A stretch of DNA of 64,000 nt, from the NCBI GenBank assembly GCA_039654915.1, contig CM077597.1, forward strand, positions 77,688,001 through 77,752,000, in the 5' to 3' direction. This document shows, piece by piece, positions 35,995 to 48,109 of this stretch. Source of the stretch: Aquilaria yunnanensis (taxonomy: Eukaryota; Streptophyta; Magnoliopsida; Malvales; Thymelaeaceae). The position numbers and the translations under genes were made by a program. Under the pieces are notes generated by a model, which worked only from the letters and a program-made list of their open reading frames with translations, was not told the origin of the DNA and ran no database searches. Each line of letters starts with the position of its first letter. Position 1 is the stretch's first letter.

Positions 35995-37790
35995 TAGCAA
36001 TGGTTTGGGTTAAATTTGAAAACCGTGGATTCCCGACCTATAGGTAGTAGGTGTTCGCTTATCTGGCAGGCACAGTTGAGCATAGATATGGAGTCATTTG
36101 CCTCACGAACCTTGACTTGCTAGATTTCTTATTACTCAAGAGTGGCTTACTTGTTAGTTTTCAATCTAATTCAAATTTGTTGTAAAAACTAATAAAATTG
36201 AGGACTGAAAATACAATTAACCTTGATTTAACAAATAATATAAGTCAAAACAAAATTTTTTCCCACGCTCACGGCCATTGTTGCCTCGCCACTATCTTTT
36301 TTGTGCCTGAACTTGTCTTCCTTTGTCTTAGTGCCTCATTCCTAACCACCAATACCTCAAATAGCTAATCCGCCATATCATCTTTTATGACTATCTTTGC
36401 CACCTCTCCGAGCTTAGAAAATCCATACGGTTGATCCTCAAGCTTTATCAACTATTAGCGAAAAACACCCATCAAATGAGAGATAAAGCGAGGAAGTCTA
36501 AAACCCTCACACATCATTGTTTTCCACCCCATGCCACTGCCTCATTAGGTCGTCACCACCTAATGGCAAAACAACACATACACTGTAGTAGGGTCATCAA
36601 TTTCATTAGTAATTTATGGTGAACCTGTTACTCATAAATGATAGGCATAAGCCTTTTTTTCCTATTAGGCCTGGCGAGTGAACTGCAGAGAAGGCAATTT
36701 ATGCTTGATCCATCCCGTTGTCATACCTAATTAAGCCATCCTACTCAAACTTACATCCTTGCATCCTAGAAAGAATAAGGAAAATCTAATGTGAAACACC
36801 TGGTGAAGAACTCAGGACATAAGACATATCAAAGAGAAATGTGGTGAAATGGGAGAAGAACCTGCCCTAAAACCCAATCAATATCTTGCAGTACCACAAT
36901 CAAGAGGAATTGCCCTAACCAAGCACTGAAGCACGCCATGACAAAAAAAAAAAAAAAAAGAAAGCAACCTGGAATAGGTAAAAAAAAAAAAAGAAAACAA
37001 ATTCAAAAGGCCCGACTAAAGCAATCTAGCCACGAGGGAAAGGGAGCCATATGAGGGCTTATATTTGTTGTTGGATAGTTAATGTTATGAAGGAAGGGTT
37101 GTGATCTTCTATCCCACATTGCCAAAAGGAAAGAGAAAGAATAATGTTTATAAGTGTACATGTGATCATCAAATCCAAATTTTATTAGTGGGAACTTTGG
37201 AGGGAAATTGAAATTTGACTAATAAATAAGATACTTATTCAAAGGACAAAGATGGCACTTGGGTCAAAGAACGTTGGGTGTCGATGGCAATATTGTTCCT
37301 TGCAAAATCATTTCAAATTTCTAAAACTTATTCCATGTAATCGATGAAAGAATTGTACCGTTTATGAGCAATCAAAGCTGCTACACTTAAACCCAAGTTG
37401 AAAAAAATGGTCATTAAAGCAATTAAACCCAGTGGTTGTTCTGTAAAAGTAGATTTTTTTCAACTTCCCATGCTAGAAAGGATTCTTGATATCAAGTTGC
37501 TGTAAAGGCCATCCAAAAGACAATGCCAAACTAAGAACAATACAAATAGTCTAAGGTCAAACAACTACACTAAAAGTCTCCTTTTCATCGACTCCTTCAA
37601 CTTGTTGATAACCTCAAGCAACAACTTCATGCTTTTGGGCAATCCCATATTGCCTTAGATGTATGCAATCCTACGACCAAAGAATAAAACCTTCAATCAA
37701 TGTTCCAATTAGAAAGTTCTTCAGCAACTTGTCATCCACATCCTATTGGACATATTTGTAGAGTTGAATTTGATCACCATCCTATGTTAC
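35995..37790. other. Unique-looking, moderately AT-rich interval of copy 1
   Basis: No gene recognised. A 63-codon plus-strand frame at 36431-36622 is preserved in copy 2 (51032-51223, one residue different), but it has no family signature, and whole-segment identity explains the conservation. Poly-A tracts occur at about 36942-36959 and 36981-36991. A TCTATCCCACATTGCCAAAA motif at about 37107 resembles ends of TRIM/solo LTR sequences, without matching partners. Confidence 0.4.
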
Positions 37791-37794
37791 TTGA

Positions 37795-37880
37795 AATTAG
37801 ATTAATTGGTGGCTCAATGGTAAAGCGGTGTTGTAGATTCAAGCTTTCAACTAGAGCCTCGACCTAGTCCTTCCATAACA
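37795..37880 (+). mobile_element. tRNA-like (possible SINE) fragment, copy 1
   Basis: GGTGGCTCAATGGTAAAGCG resembles a tRNA A-box region (TGGCTCAGTGGTAGAG). About 25 bp on, GATTCAAGCTTTCAACTAGA could be a degraded B-box. No clover-leaf or poly-A tail is clear. The same fragment recurs at about 52400 in copy 2. Weak evidence. Confidence 0.3.
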
Positions 37881-38467
37881 GATGATTTTTAGGAGGGGTA
37901 AAATCCTCATGTAGTTACCTAGCTTATTATTGTGTCCTAAAAAAGTATCTGACCGTAAAGTTGATCTATCAAAATACCTTACCTCTTATTATATATCCCA
38001 ATTAGGTATTTTCTATTAATTTCAGTATCAAGTTGGAAAAAATGCTGACATGTCATAAATAAACATTAAAATATATATTAAATCCTCCACCGCTTGGCAC
38101 AACAAGCGTTGGAGGACATTGGGGAGTTTTGGAGCTTAACTCCAACCTCCCCATTCTTTATATCATGCCATAAACAGTTGGTTCGATTGCCTTTTAGGTC
38201 TAAAAAAAAGCTGGCATGTGCCATCTCCTTAAGTAGCATAATAATACATCATCCCATTGTATACTTCTAAGTAAAAATAAATGAATAAATAAATCTTTAA
38301 ATAGCACTTCTAGTCCTCTAACTTTTCCTATCAATAATTCTAAATTTTAAATTTTTCCCATGGCCTCCTTCACCCCCTCCTTTTCCTCATCTTACTATTA
38401 ACTACCACCTCCCACATCTTCATCCCCTGCTATGTGGCCACAGTATATGTCTATATGTGTGTGTGTG

Positions 38468-38818
38468 TGTTAGGTCTCTCTTTGCCTGGTAATTGAGCTC
38501 TATTTAATGGTAAGCATTAGGGCAGAAAAGGGTGCATTGCTGGGTCTAAAATGGACTGACCTATGAGTTTATTTATTTTCCTACATTCATGCAGTCATGG
38601 ATTGCATTCTGTTTGTGTATTTGGTTTGTTTGTTCTGTTTCTATGTCTTTATTGTGTGGCTGTGTGATATTGTTGTTTATTAAGCTGACTTAATGCTATT
38701 GGTAGCTATTCTTCTTGGTTTTCTTGGTCTTACTTTGGTTGCAGGTATTGAGACTTTAAGCTGAGGCTTAATGCTGATTGTCTATTTAATATTGAGGCTG
38801 CAAGCTGAATATAGTATT
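38468..38818 (+). mobile_element. Truncated LTR at the end of copy 1
   Basis: TGTTAGGTCTCTCTTTGCCT through GCTGAATATAGTATT equals the first ~350 bp of the LTR at 54643-55433. It is cut at the junction with copy 2. The LTR lost its right part when the segmental duplication formed, which fixes the right breakpoint of the duplicated segment inside this retroelement. Confidence 0.75.
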
Positions 38819-39519
38819 TTTATACTTACTAGATCACTTAACTTCATCTTGTATCTTAAGTTTTCCCATGTTTGAAGAGAAAAGCAAGTTGTGCAAAACA
38901 AAAAATCAAGGTCTATGTTGGAGGAAAAATGAAAGTTAAAGGGTCAAAATTGGACTTTTTTGAAAAAAAAATTTATCTGCATAAAGAAGACAATGGGCTA
39001 TTGCTTAGATTTTTTTTAAGATAAAGGCGACCCACCTTTTTTATTTGAATAAATATTATTGAGTTTAAGTGGTCCACTAAAAAATCAAATGAGGTCTAAT
39101 TACCAATCATGTACTCTATCCATCCCATAAAGGATGATGCATTTCTCCGAATATAGAGATTAAGGTGTGTGTAATTTATGATATATTTTCCATTTTTGCC
39201 CTCAAAATCAAAATTAAAAAATTTTTGGGTTATGTGCTATGATATTTTCGATAATGACTAAAAAAGAAATGATTTTTTTTGGGATTTTGTATAATGAAAG
39301 TTTGAATGAAGATTATTTTTTTTTATTTTGTTTAGTGAGAGTTTAAAAAAGGGTACATGGTAAATTATATTTTAAAAGCTTTCTAAAAAGGTTGAAAATA
39401 AAATACACTTAGCCTATACATTACACCCAGAGTTTCTAAATATTTAGATTTCTATCATTGTTCCTATCAAGCTTTGCACTTTCACCATTTTCACCTACTT
39501 TCTACCACTCCACAATCAA

Positions 39520-39990
39520 GGGCTCATCATCCACTCTTTCCATCTCCTCCATCTTAATCTCCTACAACCTTGCCATCATCTTTCACAGTTCCCTCTCATG
39601 CTTTCCTGTCTCGTAAGTTACCAAATTAATAAACCTCTTACCTCTCATCTTCTCTCTTTATTCTTCATCAATTCACCGGAGCTCCAATCTTACTAGCCGT
39701 CATCATTGGTTGCACTCGATGCATTAACATCACCGACTACCTCTATGGCATCCATTCCTAACAACACAAGTGCATGAACTTCTACAAAGTTATAAACTGC
39801 TTGAAAAAATATGTCATTGTGGATTTACTACTAGAGCGCTACAATGAATCAAAGGTCAGAAAAATCCCATTTTGTTGCTGGAACGACACTTTCATGCCAT
39901 CGCAGATGAACTTGTCCAAGTTTAGGACCATTTTTTAATTATGGGCCTTCAAGATCCCTTTGTGTTACTATTGCTCTTTCATGTTCTGCT
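39520..39990 (+). pseudogene. Unrecognised protein-like fragment (copy 2)
   Basis: Duplicate of 24930-25400 with a few substitutions (for example TGG-AAC-GAC in place of TGG-AAC-AAC). The readable stretch (CMNFYKVINCLKKYVIV...) is maintained and stops at the same place. No family recognised. Confidence 0.35.
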
Positions 39991-40619
39991 AGGTTTTTTT
40001 ATCTTTGATGAGTCTATTGCTGAGCTACTCTAATTTGATATTGTGTCGATTATGCTTTTTCCTTTACCTACAATACTAATTATACTTTCATCTCTATTTT
40101 TTAATATTAATAGACAAAAGAAAAATTGTCTTGCTTTTGTAGAAAATAACAACTAACAATTCGAATTCAAAAGCTGATATAAAAAATGTAAAAGTATATC
40201 TCAAAACCTAATAATAAAATTATAAAAAAAAATTTAGAATGATTATTGTGCTATTCTACTTTGTAAGAAGTGTTGTTCCATTCATACGAATGAGTTATTC
40301 TATAATATGTTGTCCATTCTGTAGGATGTATTGCTCATAAATTATATTGCTCTATTTAGTAAAAAGTATTATTTTATTCACTTAAATATATTATTCTATA
40401 ATATGTTGTTCATTTTGAAAAAAATATTGTTTGTAAATAATGTCGCTTGATTTAATAAAAAATGTTATTCCATTTAAACAAATTTGTTATTCTATAAAAT
40501 GCAGTTCCCTTCAGACAAATATATTGCTTTATAATGTGTTAATCATTTATACTTGCATCACAAACAATGACAAAGATAATCAAAAAAATTCTTTTGAATT
40601 ATTTACTTAGCATCATTTT

Positions 40620-43600
40620 TTTAAAGATAGCTAAAGGTGATAAACTTAATCATTATAACCACAATATCCCTAACCGCTAACAAAACAATATCAACATATG
40701 AATCATATATCACTTGTTGATTTTTGGAAAAGAGGTACGTGGACCATCATAATTCATATGTATATCATGGTTGCCGCTTAAATTGAACCATTTTGAAAAT
40801 AATAGAAGATTTAAAACCTTCAATATTTTCTACCGATGCAACAATATTATAAATTGGCATCCACAAGTTAATCTTAGAAGCAAATTTATTTAGGATAGAT
40901 TTGCAAAATATTGAATCTAGAAAATCAAATGTTAAAGTTGTCATTCTATTATAGCAATATATAAAAAACCTTTTAAAAAAAAACATAAAGAGTGACATAC
41001 CCCTCACCACAAGAAAAATGATAATTGTCTTATGTCACAAACTCTAAAGATATTGTGCTATACTACTATTTTGAGTATTGATTTTCGTTGCTTTCCTCAA
41101 CATACAAAAAAAATTCATTTATAAACATATGTTAAACATTTTTAAGATAGGATATTTATTTTCTTTGTTCTCTTTCCCCCTTCTATCCTCTTTTTTGGGT
41201 TTCAACAAAACATGAGTTACACTTTAGTTTTCTTAACATTCAAGATCAATTTGCAAAATACTAGATCTAAAAACTCAAAAACTAAAATTCTTTACAAACT
41301 ATAGCAATGTATAAAAAAAATTAAAAACATATAAATGGTCATACTTCTTACCCCAAGAAGAATGGCGCATGTTTATGTCATAACATGTAAAGATATTACG
41401 TAACACCATTATTTTTAGTATTGATTTTTATTACTTTTTTTAACATAAAGAGTTTTTTTTTATTTATTTCCCGATTCCCCCTCCTATCCCTTTTATGGCT
41501 TTCAACAAAATAGAAATTAGATTTTAGTTCTCAAATTTTAAGGTTTTTTTTTAAATATATCTTTTTCAGACTAGAGAGAGCCATAATTATTGTTTGAATT
41601 TTTTAACTCCCCATTTTTCTAGTTTAATTCTTACACTAAGGGCCATCATGCATTAAGCATTAAACATCTTCATATATCATAATGAGACTATAATTAATTG
41701 ATGAAGAAAAATTATTGTACTCTATAGAAATGTAGGTTATAGTAGCTATATTTCATACCTCTTGACTATCATTGTCATAATAAAAAAAACTATGATTGAA
41801 AAAAAAAATAAAAAAATTGGGAGCATGTGAGTAAAATAAAATAAAATTTATTAAGAATGAAAAAATAAGAAAAATCCTTTTAATAGTTACACTTTTGGAA
41901 GCCAATGAAATAAAATATTTTAGTTTCCTAAGAAATTTAATTTTGAAATCTTATAATATAGGTGTTGACTCATTTATCATTGATAAAAGGTAATTAAAGT
42001 AGAGCATAACTTATAATTTACATGATATCATTTTACAAAGTGAGCTAAAGAAGAAAGACTTAATAGTCTAAACTAAAGCATACTTAGCTTCCAAAGTAAA
42101 ATATATCGTTTGTTAATGATTTTTCATAAAATTGGGGTCCATGGGCCATCATAATTCATATGTTAATCATACCATTTTATCAGTTATATTATATTGAAAA
42201 TAATAGAAGATTTAAAACTTACAATTTTTTCTCCAAAGACAACAATGTTGAAAAATTAGCATCGGCAAGTTTATAATAAGAGTAAATTCATTTAGTTTAA
42301 ATTTGTAAAATACTGGATTTAGAAAATCAAAAGCCAAAATTCATAACAAAAATTTCAAAAATATAAAAGGATTATACACATTCAAAGAAGAATGACACTT
42401 GTCTTATATTATAGAGTTTAAAGATATTATGTTATACTATTAATTTTAGTGACAATTTTCATTACATTTTTAACACACATAAAATCTCATTTATAAATAT
42501 ATGTTAAAAAAATTTTAAGTCATAGAGTTTATTTTCTTTCTCCCCATTATCTCTTCCTTCCCTTCTATAGGTTTCAACAAAACATAAATCGTACTTTAGC
42601 TATTTAATTTTTAATTTTTGTAAACAAAATCTATATCCTTTTCAGACTAATGAAAAGGCCAAAATTATTTTTGAATTTCTTAACTTTATGTTTTTCTAGT
42701 TTAATTCTTACATTAGTGGACATTATGCATTATACATAAACATCATCATATCTTCATAATCATACTATAAGTAATTAATGAAGAAAATTTTAATAGAATA
42801 TAAAAATGTAGGTTATGGTAGCTATATTTGGTACATCTTAAGTATGTTTGTCATAATAAAAAAAACTACGACTAAAATAAAAGAAAAAAATTGAGAGCAT
42901 GTGAGTAAATTAAAAGATATATTAAGAATGATGAAATAGAAAAAATCTTTATAATTGTTAAACATTCAAAAGCCAATGAAATAACATATCTTAATTTCTT
43001 AAAAGATTTAATTTTGACATCCCAAAATGTAAGCTTTTATACATTTATCTTTGAATAAAATTGAATAGAGTAAAGTATCAATTATCATTTACAGGATATC
43101 ATTTTATACAGTGAGTTTAATGAGAGACACTTAATCACACCATAACATGCTTAGTTGTTAACACATGAATTATATATTACTTGTTAATGATTTTCGAAAA
43201 AAAAGGGGGGTCCATGGGCCATTATATAAGTTATACAATATTAAAATCAATAAAAGATTTAAAAAGTTACAATCTTTCCTTCAAAGACAACATTATCTAT
43301 TTGCAAGTTTGTCCTACGAGCAAATTCATTCAGGATGGATTTGCAAAATATTGGATCCAGAAAATCAAAAGTAAAAAATTTCAACAAACTATAGCAATAT
43401 ATAAAAGAAATTTCAAAAAAAAAAATAAAATAAAATGGTAGTCCTTACTCCATGAAGAATGACACTTGTCTTATGTCATAGATTCTAAAAATATTTTGCT
43501 GCACCATTATTTAGTGTTGATTTTCATTACTTTGCTTAACACATAGCCAAATCTCATTTATAAATACATATTAAACAATTTTTAAGACAAGATGTTTATT

Positions 43601-46600
43601 TTCTTCTTTCTTTTTCCCTTGCCTATACCTTATTATAGTTTCAAGAAAACTATAATCAGATTTTAGTTCTCTAATTTCTACTTTTTTACAAAAATAATTA
43701 AAGTACAGCATCACTTATCATTTACATGATATTACTTCATAAAATGAGTTAAAGCAGGGAGACTTAATCACGTAAATCACAATTTAATTAGCTTCTAATG
43801 CATGAATTATATATCTCTTGACAATAACTTTTGAAAAAAAAGGAGTCTATGAACCATAATAATTCATTTGTAAACCATGACCTCTATATAAGTTGTACTA
43901 TACTAAAAATAATAAGATATTTAAAACTTGTAATCTTTTCTCCTAAGACAACAGTATCATAAGTTGGCATATGTAAGTTCATTTTAAGAGTAAATTCATT
44001 TAGGATGGATTTGCAAAATACTAGATCCAAAACATTAAAAACCAGAAATCTCAATAAACTATAGTAATATATAAAAAATTTTCAAAAATATAAATTAGGT
44101 CATAAGACTTGTCTCAAGAAAAATGACACTTGTCTTATGTCATAAAGCATAAAGATAATACATTGCACTACTATTGTCAATATTGATTTTCAATACTTTC
44201 TTTGACATATTTTCAAAAATAACTTACCATTAATTTTATGGTATAAGAGTTTACTTTCTTTCTTCTTTTTACCTCTCATACCTTTTCTAGGTTTGAACAA
44301 TATAGAAATTTGATTTCAATTCTCTAATGTTTACTTTTTTTTTCTTAAAACTATATCCTTTTCAGATTAGTAAATGCAAGAATTATAGTTTGACTTTTTT
44401 TTTTAACATCCAATTTTTCTAGTTTAATTTTTACTCCATTAGACATCATTCATTATATATAGGGCTTCATCACATCATTGGAATCAAACTATACGTAAGC
44501 TACAAGAAAAATTTTAACTTTGCATAAAATTATAAGTTATTATAACTATATTTATTATCTTTTGACAATCATTGCCACAATAAAAGAAAGAAAAGGAAAA
44601 AATTGAGAGCATATATTTGAAATAAAATAAGATGCATTATGGATAATGGAATAGAAAGAATCCTTGTGACAGCTAAACTTTCAAAACTTAACAATAGAGA
44701 ATGTTTTAATTTCCTGAGGAATTTAATTTCAAAATCCAACAATGTAAGCATTATACTTTTATCATTAGAGAAAGATAATGAAAGCAAAGCATAACTTATT
44801 AATTATTTACTTGTTATCATTTCTCATTATTAGCTAAAGATAAGAGATCACTAGAATCGCAACATTTCTAGCTACTAATACAAGAATATCAATGCAAGAA
44901 TTATGTATCACCTGTCAGTGATTTTCTAAAAGAAGCTCCGTGGACAATCATAATTTATATGTAAATCATGACTATTATATACTTTGCAGCATATTAAAAA
45001 CAAAATATCTAAAACTTGTAATTTTCTCTCTTAAGGTAACAATATCATAAGTTGGCATACACATTGTAACAATCCCATATCCCACATGTGAGAAACCTAG
45101 GAAGCGTTATATAGATATATAATTGTATGAAAATCAACTTCTTTAATTGGATTATATAATCCTACCAAGTAACCATTCTAACATATGATGCCCTGATAGG
45201 TGAAGCATGTGCACACCAAGTAAGTCATATCATTGTAGTCCCGGATTGACTTTTGTCTTTAATTTAAGTTTCTTAACTTTAAATTGCACCATATTGAAAG
45301 AAATTAATATATGAGACTTATAATCTTTTCTCATGTGATAATGATATCATAAGCTAGCTTTCATAAGTTCATCTTATGGGCAAATGCATTTAGGATAGAC
45401 TTACAAAATACTAAATCCAGAAAATCAAAAGCCAAATTTCTAAGCATATTGTAGCAATAATTAAAAAACATTAAAAAGATTATACTCCTACCCAAAAAAG
45501 AATGAGATTTTTTTATGTCACAGAGTCTAAAGATATTATGTTTTAACATTACTTTTAGTGTTAATTTTATTACTTAGCATAGACACAGAACTCATTTATA
45601 AATATATGTTAAATACTACTAATTTTAGGATGAAAGATTTTATTTTCTTCAATTCTCTAATTTTTACTTGTTTTTAAACTATATTTAAAATTTTAAATTT
45701 TTTCTAATCTTCTACTTTAATTCTTACTCAGTGGACTGTGACTGTTATATTAGTTATACCATATTCAAAAAAAAAAAAAAAGGAAAAGAAGATATAAAAC
45801 TTGTAATCTTTTCTCCTAAGGCAACCATTTCAAAAGTTGCATTTGCAAGCTCATTTTATGAGCAAATTGATTTGTGATAAACTTGCAAAATACTGGATCC
45901 AGAAAATTAAAATTCAAAGTTCTTAATATATTGTAGTAATATATCAAAATATGAAAAAAAATAAAATAAAATGAATTATATTCCCCAACTCAAGACTAAT
46001 GACAATTTCTTATGTCTTAAAGTCTAAAGATATCATGGTTTATCACTATTTTTAGTGTTATTTTTTTTTACTTTCTCTAACACACAAACACATATTTCAT
46101 TTATTAATATATGTTAAACACTATTAATTTTAGAACATAGGTTTATTTTCTTCTGACTTCTTCCCTCTCATGTCCCTTTTATGAGTTTCAACAATATAGG
46201 AATTAGTCTACAATTATGAAAGCTAGAACAAACTACTATAATTATAGTTTAAGTTTCTTAACTTCCTATTTTTTTTTAGTTTTATTCATACTCCAGTGGA
46301 CTTTATACATTATAATAAGACTTCATCACATCATCTCAATTAGATTATGAGTAACTGATGAAAAAAAATTCTAGTAGTGCATAGAAACATTGGTTAGTGT
46401 TGTATTTCCTACCTCTTGACTATCATTAGCATAATAAGATAAATTAAGATTAAAAAAAGAAAGAAAGAGAAATTATGAGACTATGCAAAATATGAAATAC
46501 AATGTATTAAGAATTATAGAATAGAAGTAATTCTTATGATACTTAAACTTTTAAAAGCTAATAAGAGAGAATATTTTAGTTTTCTGAATAATTTATTTTT

Positions 46601-46700
46601 GACATTTTACAATAAAAGTATTTAAACCTTCATCATTAAATAAATACAATAAGAGAAAAACATATGAATTATAAAGCGAGAGAAGATTAAATGTCATGAG
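40620..46700. repeat. Array of diverged repeat units, copy 2 part 1
   Basis: Same unit order as 26040-32130. The array contains a 28-bp deletion relative to copy 1 at about 43221, flanked by ATTATATA, consistent with slippage. It has no open frame of note. Confidence 0.75.
45064..45251. mobile_element. Chimeric TRIM-like relic (copy 2)
   Basis: Counterpart of 30533-30710: a TGTAACAATCCCATATCCCA head followed by inverted TRIM-interior sequence ending ATTGTAGTCCCGG. A few substitutions distinguish it from copy 1. Confidence 0.55.
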
Positions 46701-47139
46701 CATAAAAAAAAAATCAACATTTTCTTTAAAGCAATATTATTCAAAAAAATGTTACTCAGAAAATTAAACTTCTTCATTCATATCAAAGTTTAATGAATGA
46801 GCATAAACAAATCAACAATTCCTTCAAAGCAATAACTTGAACCACTTCTATGGACTGCTGAAATACAATTCAAAATTAAAAAAAGCTTTGATTCCTAATT
46901 TCAGCTCTTACTTCTATCTACACACAATCATGATTAAATATCAGTGTTCCAGGAAAATTATCTCATTAAAAATTTTCTTATATAGATCTAGAGAATTTAG
47001 TATTTAACACATTTAAAGTCTTTATCAGTCCACCATCATGAACAACATGCATCTCAACCAATTCATAATCTTAAAATATGGCAATTGGTATGTAAATAAT
47101 CATTAGCCATCATCACAATTCTTCAACTAATAAGAATTG

Positions 47140-47902
47140 TCAAATTAAAAAGCAAATGGTAGTATTCAGGCACATCAACAACATCATCTTTGTCGCCTTC
47201 AACCCCTTTTTCATTTCAACCCCTTTTTCATTTCTATTACTCTCACCATCAGTTTCATCCAGAGTCACATTTTCCCCGTCAGCATCATAGACAATTTTAT
47301 CAAAGTGAATCTTAATCATAGTTTCCATGCAAGCATTTGTAAACCCTTTATATTTCATTTCTTCCCTCAATAGTTGACGGTGAGTAGATACAGTTATCTA
47401 GTAGTAGTATCAATTCCAGTTGCAATAACAGTTACTTCATGGAATATGAGATTCAAAAGAGTCACGTAAGGATCATGAAGAACACTAATGGATTTTGAAT
47501 CGAATTCAGAGATTTGGTAATAATATTGAAATTTTCAATTTTTAACATTCTTTTTACTCGTTTTTTCTTTCATCTTTAGATAGTTGAGCTTTCACCTTTG
47601 AGTTTTCTTGCACCAATATTAACATGTACAGGGTAAAGCTATTTTGTAGCATACTTCATAGTTTTTCATGTACTTCATCATACGTGCACAACAACAGAAG
47701 AGATTATCATCTGCCCTGAAGTACAATCAATGAGTTGTTGGGGAGATGACTCATTGTTCTTTCCTAAGGTAATTGATCGAGAAATCTTAATAAACTTTGG
47801 TGATGCATAAGCATAACAACATGGGGAGTCACCTTGATTTAAGACAGTACCTATATGTGCAATATAATTATAATCTACACTTAATTCTTTGGAGAATGAC
47901 AA
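47140..47902 (-). pseudogene. Papain-like cysteine peptidase relic, copy 2
   Basis: Minus-strand frame 47902-47678 repeats VLNQGDSPCCYAYASP and SSPQQLIDCTSG with one conservative difference from copy 1 (KFIKIS for KFVKIS). Downstream on the same strand a 76-codon frame (47370-47140) reads MREEMKYKGFTNACMETM, then DADGENVTLDETDGES. In copy 1 this frame is broken by a 1-nt difference (CATTTTCCTGTC there, CATTTTCCCCGTC here). The catalytic Cys context is present, while the His and Asn segments are not convincing. A decayed gene. Confidence 0.6.
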
Positions 47903-48109
47903 TGATTACGGACTTATCATAACTGATGTATTCATCTTGTTCTACATTTACTAATTGGATGAGCTGGAGAGGAGTCTTGAAGTTACAAAAATACTAGCTA
48001 GATGACAATAAGCATTGTCCCTCTGGTTAGATAGCCACATCTTATGTAGGTATGTGTTTTTCGATATATAGCACATGTGTGGCATAGTTTGGGCTAAGAA
48101 TTTAATTTT

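Larger units (their letters stand above)
24224..38818. repeat. Tandem segmental duplication, copy 1 (~14.6 kb)
   Basis: The sequence from TTTATACTTACTAGATCACT (24224) to GCTGAATATAGTATT (ending 38818) recurs in full, in order and in the same orientation, from 38819 to 54993. Differences by eye are a few percent substitutions and small indels. Copy 1 ends inside an LTR and runs straight into the first bases of copy 2, with only a T-run as junction homology. It lacks the 1.58 kb TRIM cluster of copy 2; its empty target site TTTTC is at 38009-38013. Copy-specific indels include 28 bp present here but absent in copy 2 (near 28640) and 18 bp absent here (near 35606). Confidence 0.95.

Noticed and set aside
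36431..36622. 63-codon frame conserved in both segmental copies
   Set aside because: Conservation is fully explained by the recent segmental duplication; no family signature, promoter or splice sites.
37795..37880. A functional tRNA gene
   Set aside because: Only an A-box-like segment is good; the B box is degraded and no clover-leaf can be folded by eye.
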